Below are positions 41,912 through 50,605 of a stretch of 64,000 nt of DNA, one piece after another; the first letter of the stretch is position 1; each line of letters starts with the position of its first letter. The stretch is from Wolinella sp052173415 (GTDB lineage: Bacteria; Campylobacterota; Campylobacteria; Campylobacterales; Helicobacteraceae): assembly GCA_052173415.1 (NCBI GenBank), contig JBQMYQ010000005.1, positions 6,545 to 70,544 of the forward strand. The letters run 5' to 3'. The translations under genes were made by a program, and so were the position numbers. Below the pieces are notes generated by a model, which was not told the origin of the DNA, did no database searches, and worked only from the letters and a program-made list of their open reading frames with translations.

Positions 41912-42154
41912 TTGTGAATCCTTAAAAATATTTTTAAAATCACGCATGCACAAGCATTTTTCGTGCCACAATGGGGCATGCTTTTTAAGATTCCCAAAAC
42001 CTAGCCTAAGAATCGGGCGCAAAAGTAAGACCCATGGTGATCTATTACTCTTAAAGGCGACTCCTGAAGGTAAAGCAGAAGCTGTGATTAGACGCAGGAG
42101 GCGCGGAGGCGAGCATAAATTCGATCAGCATAAATGCAAGAGCGAAAGATCGCG

Positions 42155-42574
42155 TTAGGCGCGGACATTGAGCTTGTAGGTGCTACCCTGCATTGCTTCA
42201 AGTTTGCCTAAGATTTTATTCCAAAAGCTCGCACCCACGCCATCTCCGCTGGAGATTAGCGACTCCATCATGCCTTTGACTTTAGCAAGGACATTCGCGC
42301 GCTCATCATCAGGGGCTTTGTCCGCTCCCGTGAGCTTTAGGAGCGCATTTGCCTCTTCTTTGCTGAGCTTGCCTACCTGCGTCATGATCGAAGCAAATTG
42401 CCTAAGATCTTTCGCGCTCATATTAGCGAAGTCGTAACGGTTGTTAAACTTCTCAGAAATTTTCTTAATCGCCTTCTTATCCGCCTCACTCAACTCTTTT
42501 TTCTGTGGTGCCTGAGTGTCCTTTTGGTTCTTTTTAAGGAGTGTATCTTTGTAAGAAGATGTATTGACCTGCAT
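42155..42574 (-). CDS. Small helical hypothetical protein
   Basis: A 139-residue Lys/Ala-rich, mainly helical protein (KKELSEADKKAIKKISEKF, LRQFASIMTQVGKLSKEEA, VGASFWNKILGKLEAMQG). AAGGA precedes the ATG. No signal peptide or membrane segment. It lies 243 bases upstream of the EF-hand gene on the same strand; co-transcription is possible. Its N-terminus (MQVNTSSYKDTLLKK) is polar and Ser/Thr-rich, as in flagellar export substrates, but that is only a resemblance. Confidence 0.65.
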   Translation of the reverse strand: MQVNTSSYKDTLLKKNQKDTQAPQKKELSEADKKAIKKISEKFNNRYDFANMSAKDLRQFASIMTQVGKLSKEEANALLKLTGADKAPDDERANVLAKVKGMMESLISSGDGVGASFWNKILGKLEAMQGSTYKLNVRA

Positions 42575-42768
42575 GGGCGTCCTTTACCAACGAGTTTTTA
42601 CCCCATTAAAGCAATAGGTGTTCCATATATGAAATCTGTGGGAATCAAAGAGATGAAGACCGAGCGAGAGAAGACTGCTTTCAATCAATGAAAAAAGTGA
42701 TTTTATAAGAATCCACCCCGCACTAAGCAAGACAAAGCTCGCTCTTACAGGGCTGGAAAAAGCAGGGC

Positions 42769-42790
42769 GATTCCCACTTAGGCGGGAATC
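42769..42790 (-). terminator. Inverted GGGAATC pair directly after frdB
   Basis: GATTCCC (42769-42775) and GGGAATC (42784-42790) form a 7-bp stem with an 8-base loop starting at the base next to the frdB stop codon. It sits at the end of the frdCAB operon. There is no clear U-run. Confidence 0.6.
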
Positions 42791-43513
42791 CTAGCAGCTA
42801 ACTGTAGCCATTTTTCGCCTTAGATAGGCGATTTTGCTTTGGAGTGGAAGATCTTTAGGGCAGACATCATGACACGCAAGAAGCGTCATGCAGCCAAATA
42901 CGCCGTTGTCATCTCCGATAAGCTCGTAAAAATCTTCACTCGTGCGCTCATCATGCGGGTCAATCATGAAGCGTGCAACGCGGTTTAGCCCCGCTGCGCC
43001 GATGAAATCCTCGCGCATCACTTTAGTTCCGCAGGATGCGATGCAGCAACCACACTCAATGCAACGATCAAGCTCAAAGACTTCTTGTGCGACTTCAGGC
43101 TCAATCCTTTGCTCAAGCTTTGAAATATCAGGCGCGTGTTGCGTATGAATCCAACTCTCAACCCGCTTGCTCATGCCATTAAACCAATTCCCTGTATCCA
43201 CGGAGAGATCCTTGATAAGTTTAAAGGCGGGCAAAGGCAAGATCGTGATGATTCCCTCAGGGAAGTCTTTAGTCAATGTTCGGCATGCAAGGCGCGGGCG
43301 ACCGTTAATCATCATACCGCAACTGCCACAGATTCCCGCTCGGCAGACAAAATCAAAGCTCAAATCGGGATCGTGATTCTCGCGAATGATATTCAGCACG
43401 ATAAAAATCGTCATCGAATCAGTCTCTTCGATTTTATACTCCCTAAAATGGGGCTTGGAGACCGCACTCTGCGGATCGTATTTAAAGACCTTAAAAGTTA
43501 GCATTCGTCCCAT
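42791..43513 (-). CDS. frdB: Fumarate reductase iron-sulfur subunit
   Basis: Electron-transfer subunit, 240 residues, very like the Wolinella FrdB from memory. [2Fe-2S] motif CRAGICGSCGMMINGRPRLAC, [4Fe-4S] motif CIECGCCIASC, and the [3Fe-4S]/[4Fe-4S] motif CMTLLACHDVCP are all intact. It overlaps the frdA stop by one base and is the last gene of the operon. Confidence 0.98.
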   Translation of the reverse strand: MGRMLTFKVFKYDPQSAVSKPHFREYKIEETDSMTIFIVLNIIRENHDPDLSFDFVCRAGICGSCGMMINGRPRLACRTLTKDFPEGIITILPLPAFKLIKDLSVDTGNWFNGMSKRVESWIHTQHAPDISKLEQRIEPEVAQEVFELDRCIECGCCIASCGTKVMREDFIGAAGLNRVARFMIDPHDERTSEDFYELIGDDNGVFGCMTLLACHDVCPKDLPLQSKIAYLRRKMATVSC

Positions 43514-45483
43514 TATTTATCTCCTACGCGCTCGTTGCGAGCGTTATATTTTGCTGGTAGCGTATAGGGCATGAGAGCCTCTTGGATTGCGTAGCGATCC
43601 TTGCCACTCGCCTCCATCTCCGCGCGAATCTTATCAATCTCCTCCTGACGCTTGACGCTCTGCGGATTCTCAATGAAATTGCCCTTCGCGCCATAGCCTC
43701 GATACCCGGGCGCGATTTCCATCTGGCTGATGTCTAAGGGCTCGTATTCGATGGTCGGTAACGTCTGTTCCGGATTAGACCACGAAGTGAGCGTGCGGTT
43801 GAGCCAGTTAATATCATCGCGTTTTGGATAATCCTCACGGGTATGCGCGCCACGAGATTCCGTCCTATCAAGCGCACCTTTAGCTACGCACAGTGCGATT
43901 TTAAGCATTTTAGGAACGCGATACGCCTCCTCGAGCTCAGGGTTTGCATGTAGACGCTTATTCTTAATCTTGACGTTTTTGGACTTGATATAAAGCTCCT
44001 CAAGCTCCTTAACTGCGCTTTCTAGATGCTTGCCATCGCGGAAGATTCCTACGTTACTGTCCATGATCTCTTTCATGCGATTCTTGATTTTGAAGACATC
44101 TTCGCCCTCGTCTTTCTCCACGAGACTTTGGATGTAGGATTCCTGTTCTTTTAGGAATCGCTCCAAAGTCGCAGTCTCAAGCTCCACTTCGCTGGAAGCG
44201 CAATGTTCCATGAAGTATTCACCGACAATCATGCCCGCGACGACGGCTTCGCTGACGGAATTCCCACCAAGCCTATTAAAGCCGTGCATATCCCAACATG
44301 CCGCTTCCCCTGCGGAGAATAGCCCTTTTAGCTTCGTCTCTCCTCGGTAATCCGTGCGGATTCCGCCCATGGAGTAGTGCTGCATGGGGAGCACGGGAGC
44401 CCATTTCTCAGCCGGGTCGATTCCCGCGAAAGATTCGCAAATTTCCTGCACGTCGCGGAGGTTTGTCTCGATGTGTTTGCGCCCAAGCACGGTAATATCA
44501 AGCCATAAATGCTGACCGTATGGGGATTGCACGCCTTTACCCGCACGGATGTGCTCAATCATACGTCTTGAGACGACGTCGCGACTTGCGAGCTCTTTTT
44601 TCTCCGGCTCATAATCGGGCATAAAGCGGTGCCCATCGACATCTCTAAGCAACCCGCCATCACCTCGACAGCCCTCTGTGAGGAGGATTCCCGAAGGGAA
44701 GAGCGGAGTGGGGTGGAATTGCACCGCCTCCATGTTCCCTAGCTGAGCGATTCCTGTCTCAAGCGCAATTGCTGTTCCAGTTCCCTCGCAAATCACGGCG
44801 TTTGTAGTGTTTTTGTAGATTCTCCCATAGCCCCCCGTGGCGATGAGCGTCCCTTTGGAAACATACGCGATGATATCGCCATTCACAAGATCACGCACGA
44901 CCGCTCCATAGCACTTGCCGTCCTGATGAATGAGGGCGATCGCCTCTTTTCTATCCTGAATGGATACCCCTAGCTTCAAACATTCATTAGCGACCGCAAA
45001 GAGCATTGTATGTCCCGTAGCATCGGCTGTATAGCAGGTTCGCCATTTTTTTGTCCCACCAAAGTCGCGTGAGTGGATCAATCCATGGCGATAATCTTCT
45101 TCAGTGATGGTCGTTTTTTGTGCGTTAATCACAGCCGTCCGATCGCCTTTTTTAATCCTAGTCCAAGGCACACCCCATGCTGCAAGCTCTCTAATTGCCT
45201 TTGGCGCGGTATTTACAAACATTCGCGCTACCTTTTGATCACAGCCCCAGTCGCTTCCTTTGACCGTATCCATGAAGTGCAGATCTTCATTGTCGCCATC
45301 GCTCATTTTTGAGTTCCCAAGGCTTGCTTGCATGCCCCCTTGAGCGGCGGCTGAGTGAGATCTTTTAACGGGAATGAGGCTCAAAACGATAGTGCTTAGC
45401 CCCTTTTGCTGCGTGGCAATCGCAGCTCTCAGCCCCGCGAGCCCGCCACCAATTACCAAGGAATCGCAATAAACTACTTTCAT
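43513..45483 (-). CDS. frdA: Fumarate reductase flavoprotein subunit
   Basis: Catalytic subunit with covalent FAD, 656 residues. GGGLAGLRAAI binds FAD; SHSAAAQGGMQASLGN carries the FAD-linked His; EAVQFHPTPLFPSG and EGCRGDGGLL contain substrate residues; GLFSAGEAACWDMHGFNRLG is the FAD site. It follows frdC by 5 bases. Terminal acceptor of anaerobic fumarate respiration or reductive TCA flow. Confidence 0.98.
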   Translation of the reverse strand: MKVVYCDSLVIGGGLAGLRAAIATQQKGLSTIVLSLIPVKRSHSAAAQGGMQASLGNSKMSDGDNEDLHFMDTVKGSDWGCDQKVARMFVNTAPKAIRELAAWGVPWTRIKKGDRTAVINAQKTTITEEDYRHGLIHSRDFGGTKKWRTCYTADATGHTMLFAVANECLKLGVSIQDRKEAIALIHQDGKCYGAVVRDLVNGDIIAYVSKGTLIATGGYGRIYKNTTNAVICEGTGTAIALETGIAQLGNMEAVQFHPTPLFPSGILLTEGCRGDGGLLRDVDGHRFMPDYEPEKKELASRDVVSRRMIEHIRAGKGVQSPYGQHLWLDITVLGRKHIETNLRDVQEICESFAGIDPAEKWAPVLPMQHYSMGGIRTDYRGETKLKGLFSAGEAACWDMHGFNRLGGNSVSEAVVAGMIVGEYFMEHCASSEVELETATLERFLKEQESYIQSLVEKDEGEDVFKIKNRMKEIMDSNVGIFRDGKHLESAVKELEELYIKSKNVKIKNKRLHANPELEEAYRVPKMLKIALCVAKGALDRTESRGAHTREDYPKRDDINWLNRTLTSWSNPEQTLPTIEYEPLDISQMEIAPGYRGYGAKGNFIENPQSVKRQEEIDKIRAEMEASGKDRYAIQEALMPYTLPAKYNARNERVGDK

Positions 45484-45488
45484 GCTTC

Positions 45489-46262
45489 TTACCTTTCCAT
45501 AGTCTTTTCGATGTATGAATGCACCTGCTCTTTTGTGAGGGTTTTTCCGAGACTAATATATACGAAATCAGCGCAGAGTGCAATGAGTGCCAACGTGCCA
45601 AAAAGGGCGAAAATTTTGACTTTCACACCCTTGATTCTTGCGTCCATCGCCTTTTTGTTTTCCGCCTCAAGGGGAATCCACTTCATAACTAAGCGATAGA
45701 GCCCGATTCCCGCGTGTAGCACCATAACCGCGAGCAACACGAGGTAGAAATACTCCAATCCCCCATGGACGAATCGATACGCTGCAGAAGTTGCACCGAT
45801 AGTCTCGACGTTAAAGAGAATGGTTACAAGATGCGCACTCCCCATGAAAAAGAGCAGGAATCCTGTCAAAAACTGCACCCACCAAAGTGTCGTATCACAG
45901 TGTTTCATGAGGCTTCTATGTGTGATGAAGGTGATGTATTGTCGATAATTCGCTGGGAATTTCCTCATCGCCAAAAACGCATGCGCGATAAAAGCGATGA
46001 ATATAAAAAGAGTAACAAGCTTCGTAATAATCGGCAGTCCACCCTCAAAGAGGAAGTCCGCTTCTGCTTGCTTCACTACCCAATTAAACGCCTCCTCGCC
46101 AAAAAGAATCGAAGAGGTAAACATCATGTGAAAGATAATAAACAGAGCCAAAATAAGCCCCGTAATACTTTGCCAACGATCCCATCTGGCAGGATTCCTG
46201 CTCTTTTTCCGTTGTGGAGTTACCCCTGAGTAACTCTCCAAAATACAGCGTTCATTAGCCAT
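45489..46262 (-). CDS. frdC: Fumarate reductase cytochrome b subunit
   Basis: Membrane anchor of 257 residues with five hydrophobic helices and two haem b sites, of the Wolinella/Helicobacter diheme type. Candidate haem histidines lie in helices at HMMF, AHAFLAMRKFP, HLVTILF and LHAGIGLYRLV. It begins the operon; a good sigma-70 promoter and two palindromes lie upstream. Confidence 0.96.
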   Translation of the reverse strand: MANERCILESYSGVTPQRKKSRNPARWDRWQSITGLILALFIIFHMMFTSSILFGEEAFNWVVKQAEADFLFEGGLPIITKLVTLFIFIAFIAHAFLAMRKFPANYRQYITFITHRSLMKHCDTTLWWVQFLTGFLLFFMGSAHLVTILFNVETIGATSAAYRFVHGGLEYFYLVLLAVMVLHAGIGLYRLVMKWIPLEAENKKAMDARIKGVKVKIFALFGTLALIALCADFVYISLGKTLTKEQVHSYIEKTMER

Positions 46263-46318
46263 GTTTTCCCCCGTGTGGTTTTGGAGTTTGCTAAGATCTA
46301 GCTCTTAACATTGAGCGA

Positions 46319-46347
46319 ATTATAGTCCTTTTTAGCTCTGTTGTTAA
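46319..46347 (-). promoter_or_regulatory. Predicted sigma-70 promoter of frdCAB
   Basis: On the minus strand TTAACA (46347-46342) and a perfect TATAAT (46324-46319) are separated by 17 bases, so transcription should start near 46312, 50 bases before the frdC ATG. This is the best promoter match in the window. Confidence 0.7.
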
Positions 46348-46359
46348 TATAGACTTTTT

Positions 46360-46394
46360 ATATCATTTAAATGATATTTGTTACTAAAAGTAAC
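46360..46394. promoter_or_regulatory. Two tandem palindromes upstream of the frd promoter
   Basis: A perfect 18-bp palindrome (ATATCATTTAAATGATAT, 46360-46377) and a 6-bp inverted repeat (GTTACT-aaa-AGTAAC, 46380-46394) lie side by side. Their centres are about 57 and 75 bases upstream of the predicted start, the usual place for an activator. The 304-base gap 46263-46566 holds otherwise only very AT-rich sequence. Which regulator binds is unknown. Confidence 0.5.
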
Positions 46395-46566
46395 GATAAA
46401 TAATAAAATTTCATTCTGAATTGTATAAGTAAAATCGCTATTTTACAAAGGAAAATGGCGCAAATAGTAACGCCAAAATATTTTGTAAATATTAAAAATG
46501 ATTATTCTTTTGCCTTTAAAGCTTAGCTGTGAAACTTAAAGGCTAGAATTTAAAAAATTTAAAATT

Positions 46567-47037
46567 TTACCTTTTAAACGCCTTTGGTGCGCTTTTTCTC
46601 TCCTTGCGTCCATCTCTATAGCGAATAATCATCTCGCCCACAAGTGCACCGTTTTCGTAGGTCAAAATCGCCTCTTTTTTGTCCCCGCCTGCAAAGGTGA
46701 TTACACTCTTACCCTCGTGTTTACCTTTAACGAGTCGCCCCTCTTCCACATCTCCATTTCTAAAGCGCAAGATATATTCGCCACTTTTCTTGCCCTCTTT
46801 ATAGATTCTTATCTCCTCTGGATTCCCGCTTTTTGGAGTGAGCGTCTCTTTACCATGGTAGGGTTGCCCCTTTTTAAAAAGCCCTTCAAAACGGCTTGAA
46901 GCACCGCTTAAGCACTCTGTGATGGCTATTCCATACCCATTGGAGCACTCCCCTTGTACGCACTCAAAAGTGCTACACTTCACCTTAAAACCATAGGCGA
47001 TTCCAAACAACACCACACCTGCGAGCAAAAGCCTCAT
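46567..47037 (-). CDS. Small secreted repeat protein, paralogue of 15281-16186
   Basis: A 156-residue protein with signal peptide MRLLLAGVVLFGIAYG and a Cys-rich head (CSTFECVQGECSNGYGIAITEC) that matches the larger paralogue at 15.3 kb in spacing. The body has degenerate MORN-like repeats (FEGLFKKGQPYHGKETL, IYKEGKKSGEYILRF, EGRLVKGKHEGKSVI, YENGALVGEMIIRY). It follows uspA by 25 bases on the same strand. Function unknown. Confidence 0.78.
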   Translation of the reverse strand: MRLLLAGVVLFGIAYGFKVKCSTFECVQGECSNGYGIAITECLSGASSRFEGLFKKGQPYHGKETLTPKSGNPEEIRIYKEGKKSGEYILRFRNGDVEEGRLVKGKHEGKSVITFAGGDKKEAILTYENGALVGEMIIRYRDGRKERKSAPKAFKR

Positions 47038-47062
47038 GGGCGGATTCCCACAGTTTGCAGCA

Positions 47063-47482
47063 CTATTTGACGATTAGAAGCGGAATAGGGGCTTGCTCGA
47101 TAAAGTCATCTTGGTGCGAAGTGAATAGCTTATTCAAAAAAGAGCTCTCACTTGCGCCGATAATGAGCAAATTATGATTGGACGCCTCTTGAAGCACCAT
47201 CTCCACAGGATCGCCCTTTTTCAAAAGCACGTAAGGATTGACCCCGCGTTCGGTAAAGAAGTTTGAAAATTTTTCCACCAGCGCGTGCGCCTTCTCCTCC
47301 TCTTTGAGGTCGATCTCATCATAAGCTGCGAGCACCGCCTCGCCATAGAGCATAAATTCGGGCTTAGCGTGAATGAGTGTGAGCGTGCAATCAGAATCTT
47401 TGCCAAACATCTCTAAAATATACTGTGCCGCGCGCTCGCACACTTCCGTATCATCAATCGCAAATAGTAGCTTTTTCATCAT
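47063..47482 (-). CDS. Universal stress protein (UspA family)
   Basis: A 139-residue UspA-fold protein: LLFAIDDTEVCERAAQYIL at the start and LLIIGASESSFLNKLF near residue 105, ending PIPLLIVK. The ATP-binding loop G-x2-G-x9-G-S/T of ATP-binding family members is only partly kept, so nucleotide binding is doubtful. It lies 9 bases after moeA in the selAB-moeA group. Confidence 0.85.
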   Translation of the reverse strand: MMKKLLFAIDDTEVCERAAQYILEMFGKDSDCTLTLIHAKPEFMLYGEAVLAAYDEIDLKEEEKAHALVEKFSNFFTERGVNPYVLLKKGDPVEMVLQEASNHNLLIIGASESSFLNKLFTSHQDDFIEQAPIPLLIVK

Positions 47483-47491
47483 ACACTCCTT

Positions 47492-48718
47492 TTAATTGAA
47501 AATATTACTTTCTTTGGGGCTGAAATTGCAATTATAGGGGATCACTTTCACGCGCTCTCCTGCTGCAATCTCGCTCCGCCCCTGTGCGCAAAAGATGAGC
47601 GCGTTACTTTGAGCAAGGGGCGTGAGCATTCCCGAGCCGTATTTTCCCCCGCGATGCGCGAGGAATCGCCCCTCTTCAAGCCGCCCGAGGATCATATTCG
47701 CGCGATTCCCTTTAAGCGAGATAGGCTCTTTATTTTCTGCGCAAACATACTCAAGATGATAGGCTTTGTTGCCCTGAAGCTTCCTTAGCATCGGGATTCC
47801 TAGAAAATGGAGATTGAGCGCGGCACTAAGCGGATTGCCAGGTAGGCACAGGAGGATTGTTTTGTCTAGGTTTCCCATCATCATGGGGTGACCGGGTTTG
47901 ACATTTACTCCGTGGAAAATTGTCCGCATGCCCGCATTTTTGAGCACTTGCTCCATGAAATCCGCCTCGCCCGCACTCACTCCTCCGCTAGTTATGACCG
48001 CGTCATAGTGCTCAAAAAGCGCAACCGCACGGCTCATCGCCTCTAAATTATCGGGCAGCACCCCAAGATAATCCGCACTAAAGCCAAAACGCTTAAGCGT
48101 GCCAAGAAGCATGGAGGCATTTGCGTTGTAGATCTGGTGCGCCTGCGCGTGCTCCCATGGCTCGATAAGCTCATTTCCGCTTGAATAAAGGGCGATTCTT
48201 AGCGGCGCATAGGTCGGTATGACAGAATAGCCCTGCGAAGCAAGCAGCGCAATCTGATAGCTTCCAAGCTCCTCGCCCGCGCTAAATAGCTCCTCGCCCG
48301 CGTTTAATTCCTCGCCCGCGCGTTTGATATTTGCCCCTTGCTTAATCTCCCTAGGAATCTCCACGATTCCCCCGCTGAGGCGAGTATTTTCAAAAGGCAC
48401 GATCGCTTCTGTCCCTAAAGGAATGGGTGCGCCCGTCATGACTTTGCAACATTCGCCCTCTTTTAGCGTGATTTTGCCCGTATCTCCCGCGAGGATCGTC
48501 CCACCGATGGGAATGCTCTTGCCCGCGTCGCAAAGCTTTATGGCATATCCGTCCATCGCAGAGTTATCAAAGGCGGGCAGCGATTTTCGCACCGTGAGAT
48601 TTGTAGCGAGGATTTTGCCATAGAGCTCAAAGAGATGACTTTTGCGCGCATTTTTAGTCGCAGCAGCGTGCCCTAGCATAAGATTTATAGCCTCTTGCAG
48701 TGAGATGTTTGACTTCAT
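47492..48718 (-). CDS. moeA: Molybdopterin molybdenumtransferase MoeA
   Basis: Inserts molybdenum into molybdopterin, 408 residues. FDNSAMDGYAIKL, RAGEELNAGEELFSAGE, VITSGGVSAGEADFMEQVL and LCLPGNPLSAALN are the family motifs. It lies 33 bases downstream of selB. Molybdenum cofactor plus selenocysteine genes together point to a seleno-molybdenum enzyme such as formate dehydrogenase elsewhere in the genome. Confidence 0.95.
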   Translation of the reverse strand: MKSNISLQEAINLMLGHAAATKNARKSHLFELYGKILATNLTVRKSLPAFDNSAMDGYAIKLCDAGKSIPIGGTILAGDTGKITLKEGECCKVMTGAPIPLGTEAIVPFENTRLSGGIVEIPREIKQGANIKRAGEELNAGEELFSAGEELGSYQIALLASQGYSVIPTYAPLRIALYSSGNELIEPWEHAQAHQIYNANASMLLGTLKRFGFSADYLGVLPDNLEAMSRAVALFEHYDAVITSGGVSAGEADFMEQVLKNAGMRTIFHGVNVKPGHPMMMGNLDKTILLCLPGNPLSAALNLHFLGIPMLRKLQGNKAYHLEYVCAENKEPISLKGNRANMILGRLEEGRFLAHRGGKYGSGMLTPLAQSNALIFCAQGRSEIAAGERVKVIPYNCNFSPKESNIFN

Positions 48719-48751
48719 GGGAATCCTTGCTTAATTTTGTGCGCAGTGATT

Positions 48752-50596
48752 TTACCCAAAAGCCCTGCGATTCCCCTCTTTTTTAATATCATCGAAGCGA
48801 TCGAGGTATTCAAGATAGGCGATGAGATATTTTCGGCTAAGCGCGAGGTGATTTTTGAGATTGCTGATTTCCACATAGCCCTCATCTTTGATGATTTCGC
48901 GCATGAGCCCCAAAACCTCGGAGAGGGATTCGCTTGTGATAAAAAGATTGTGCGCGAGGCGAATGACTTTTTGTGATGATGTGAGGCGTTTGAGCGCGTC
49001 ATCACCACTTTTTCGGTCAATATCAAGGGAATCGTAGATGTTATACGGGGCTAGAGGCTCGCTGCCCTGTGCCTTTAAAATGGCATAAATCGTCTCTTCC
49101 AGATACTCCTGCACACTTGTGATTCCTGAATTTCGCGCAAGGTAGAGTCCGTTTTCTTTGCACAATAAGCCCTTTTGCTCTAGGGAATCCAGCGCGATTC
49201 CCAGAAGTTTTTCACTCGCCCATGGGGCTTTTTGTGCAAGCGAGGTAGGGGAGAGGAGGGCTTTTTTGTTTCTTGTGATGATGGTGCGGATCTGCTCCTT
49301 TAAAATCTCGAGTGATTTTTGCGGATAGAGGACGAGCTCTTTTGCGTCTATGATGGTGTTTTGGAGTGTTTTGGCGATCTCTAATGCTTCATTTTGAGAA
49401 AGGGCAAAACGTTGCGTCGCACTAATTAGCCCAAATCCGCGCTGATGAGCCTCAAGTAAAATCATAAAGGCGAGGCTAAAATCCCCTAAAGCAAGCGCGT
49501 GAAGAAGTTTAAGTTTTTGAGGTTTTTTCATCGATTCCGCGATGGGGTTAAGCACTCGTCCGCCGCCGATGGTTCTGCCCGATTCCCGCAAGATGAAGCG
49601 TTCGTTAAAGATTGCAAAAATAGAGGAATCGCACCTAAGTGTCGCGAGGATTTTATCCCCCTCATGGCGCGATTCCTCTAGGAGCAGGATTTTTGCTTCG
49701 AGCTTTTTTGCGCCGATGTGAAGCTGCGCCTGAAGCCCGTGCGGGATGGGACAAAGGGGCGAAATCTCCACATCAATCGTGTCAAATCCTCTTAAATAGC
49801 CCTTTTGCGTGAGCAGGAATCCGCACTCAAGCTCATGATGAGCGACACCTGCAAGATTGAGCGCGGCTCTTTGTGCGGGGAGTGCGTATTCTTGCGCGTT
49901 ACCATGCACCTCGATTCCCCTGATTGTGAGGGGTTTTTGCAGTTCGCATGAGTAGATTTTTTGCCCCACCTCTACCATTCCGCTAAGCACCGTGCCGCTC
50001 ACTACGCAACCCGCACCCTTGATAGAAAAAGAGCGATCGATGTAATAGCGGAAAAATCCAAGATCCTTCGCGGGGCTTTTCTCCGAGCTCTTCTCCAGCG
50101 TATAGAGGGCGTTTTTTAGTCGTTGCAGCGAGGGCGCGTTATGGATAGAAACGCAAAGCAGATGATGGAGCTTCAGATTTGCAAAGGATTCCAGAGCTTT
50201 TCGCACCTCTTTTTCTCGCGCCCGGAGCATTGAGGAATCGACTAGATCGCTCTTTGTAATGGCAACGATGAGTGCGGGAATCTGCAGCAAATTGGCAATC
50301 TGAAGGTGCTCAAGCGTTTGAGGCTTGATTCCCTCCATCGCGCTTATTGCAAGGAGCATTACATCAAAGCCAAATGCCCCGGCGATCATGTTTTTCACTA
50401 GCTTTTCATGCCCGGGGACATCGATAAATGCGATGTTTTTGTCATGAAGCAAGAGATTTGAGAAGCTCAAATCAACAGTGATTCCTCGCTTTTTCTCCTC
50501 AGGCGTCGTGTCGCCCTCAAACCCATTGAGCGCGCGAATGAGCGCGGTTTTGCCATGGTCGATATGCCCCGCTGTGCCAACGATGAAGCTCTCCAT
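48752..50596 (-). CDS. selB: Selenocysteine-specific elongation factor SelB
   Basis: GTPase that brings selenocysteyl-tRNA to UGA codons marked by a SECIS hairpin, 614 residues. G motifs GHIDHGKT, DVPGHEKLVKNM and TKSD are in the first 120 residues, then EF-Tu-like beta domains, then C-terminal winged-helix repeats that read the SECIS (near residues 470-614). It follows selA by 9 bases. Confidence 0.96.
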   Translation of the reverse strand: MESFIVGTAGHIDHGKTALIRALNGFEGDTTPEEKKRGITVDLSFSNLLLHDKNIAFIDVPGHEKLVKNMIAGAFGFDVMLLAISAMEGIKPQTLEHLQIANLLQIPALIVAITKSDLVDSSMLRAREKEVRKALESFANLKLHHLLCVSIHNAPSLQRLKNALYTLEKSSEKSPAKDLGFFRYYIDRSFSIKGAGCVVSGTVLSGMVEVGQKIYSCELQKPLTIRGIEVHGNAQEYALPAQRAALNLAGVAHHELECGFLLTQKGYLRGFDTIDVEISPLCPIPHGLQAQLHIGAKKLEAKILLLEESRHEGDKILATLRCDSSIFAIFNERFILRESGRTIGGGRVLNPIAESMKKPQKLKLLHALALGDFSLAFMILLEAHQRGFGLISATQRFALSQNEALEIAKTLQNTIIDAKELVLYPQKSLEILKEQIRTIITRNKKALLSPTSLAQKAPWASEKLLGIALDSLEQKGLLCKENGLYLARNSGITSVQEYLEETIYAILKAQGSEPLAPYNIYDSLDIDRKSGDDALKRLTSSQKVIRLAHNLFITSESLSEVLGLMREIIKDEGYVEISNLKNHLALSRKYLIAYLEYLDRFDDIKKEGNRRAFG

Positions 50597-50605
50597 AAAA
50601 CGCTC

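Noticed and set aside
48715..49026. 103-codon minus-strand ORF inside the selB 3' end
   Set aside because: Different frame of selB; the selB frame gives a good winged-helix C-terminus, so this is a shadow.
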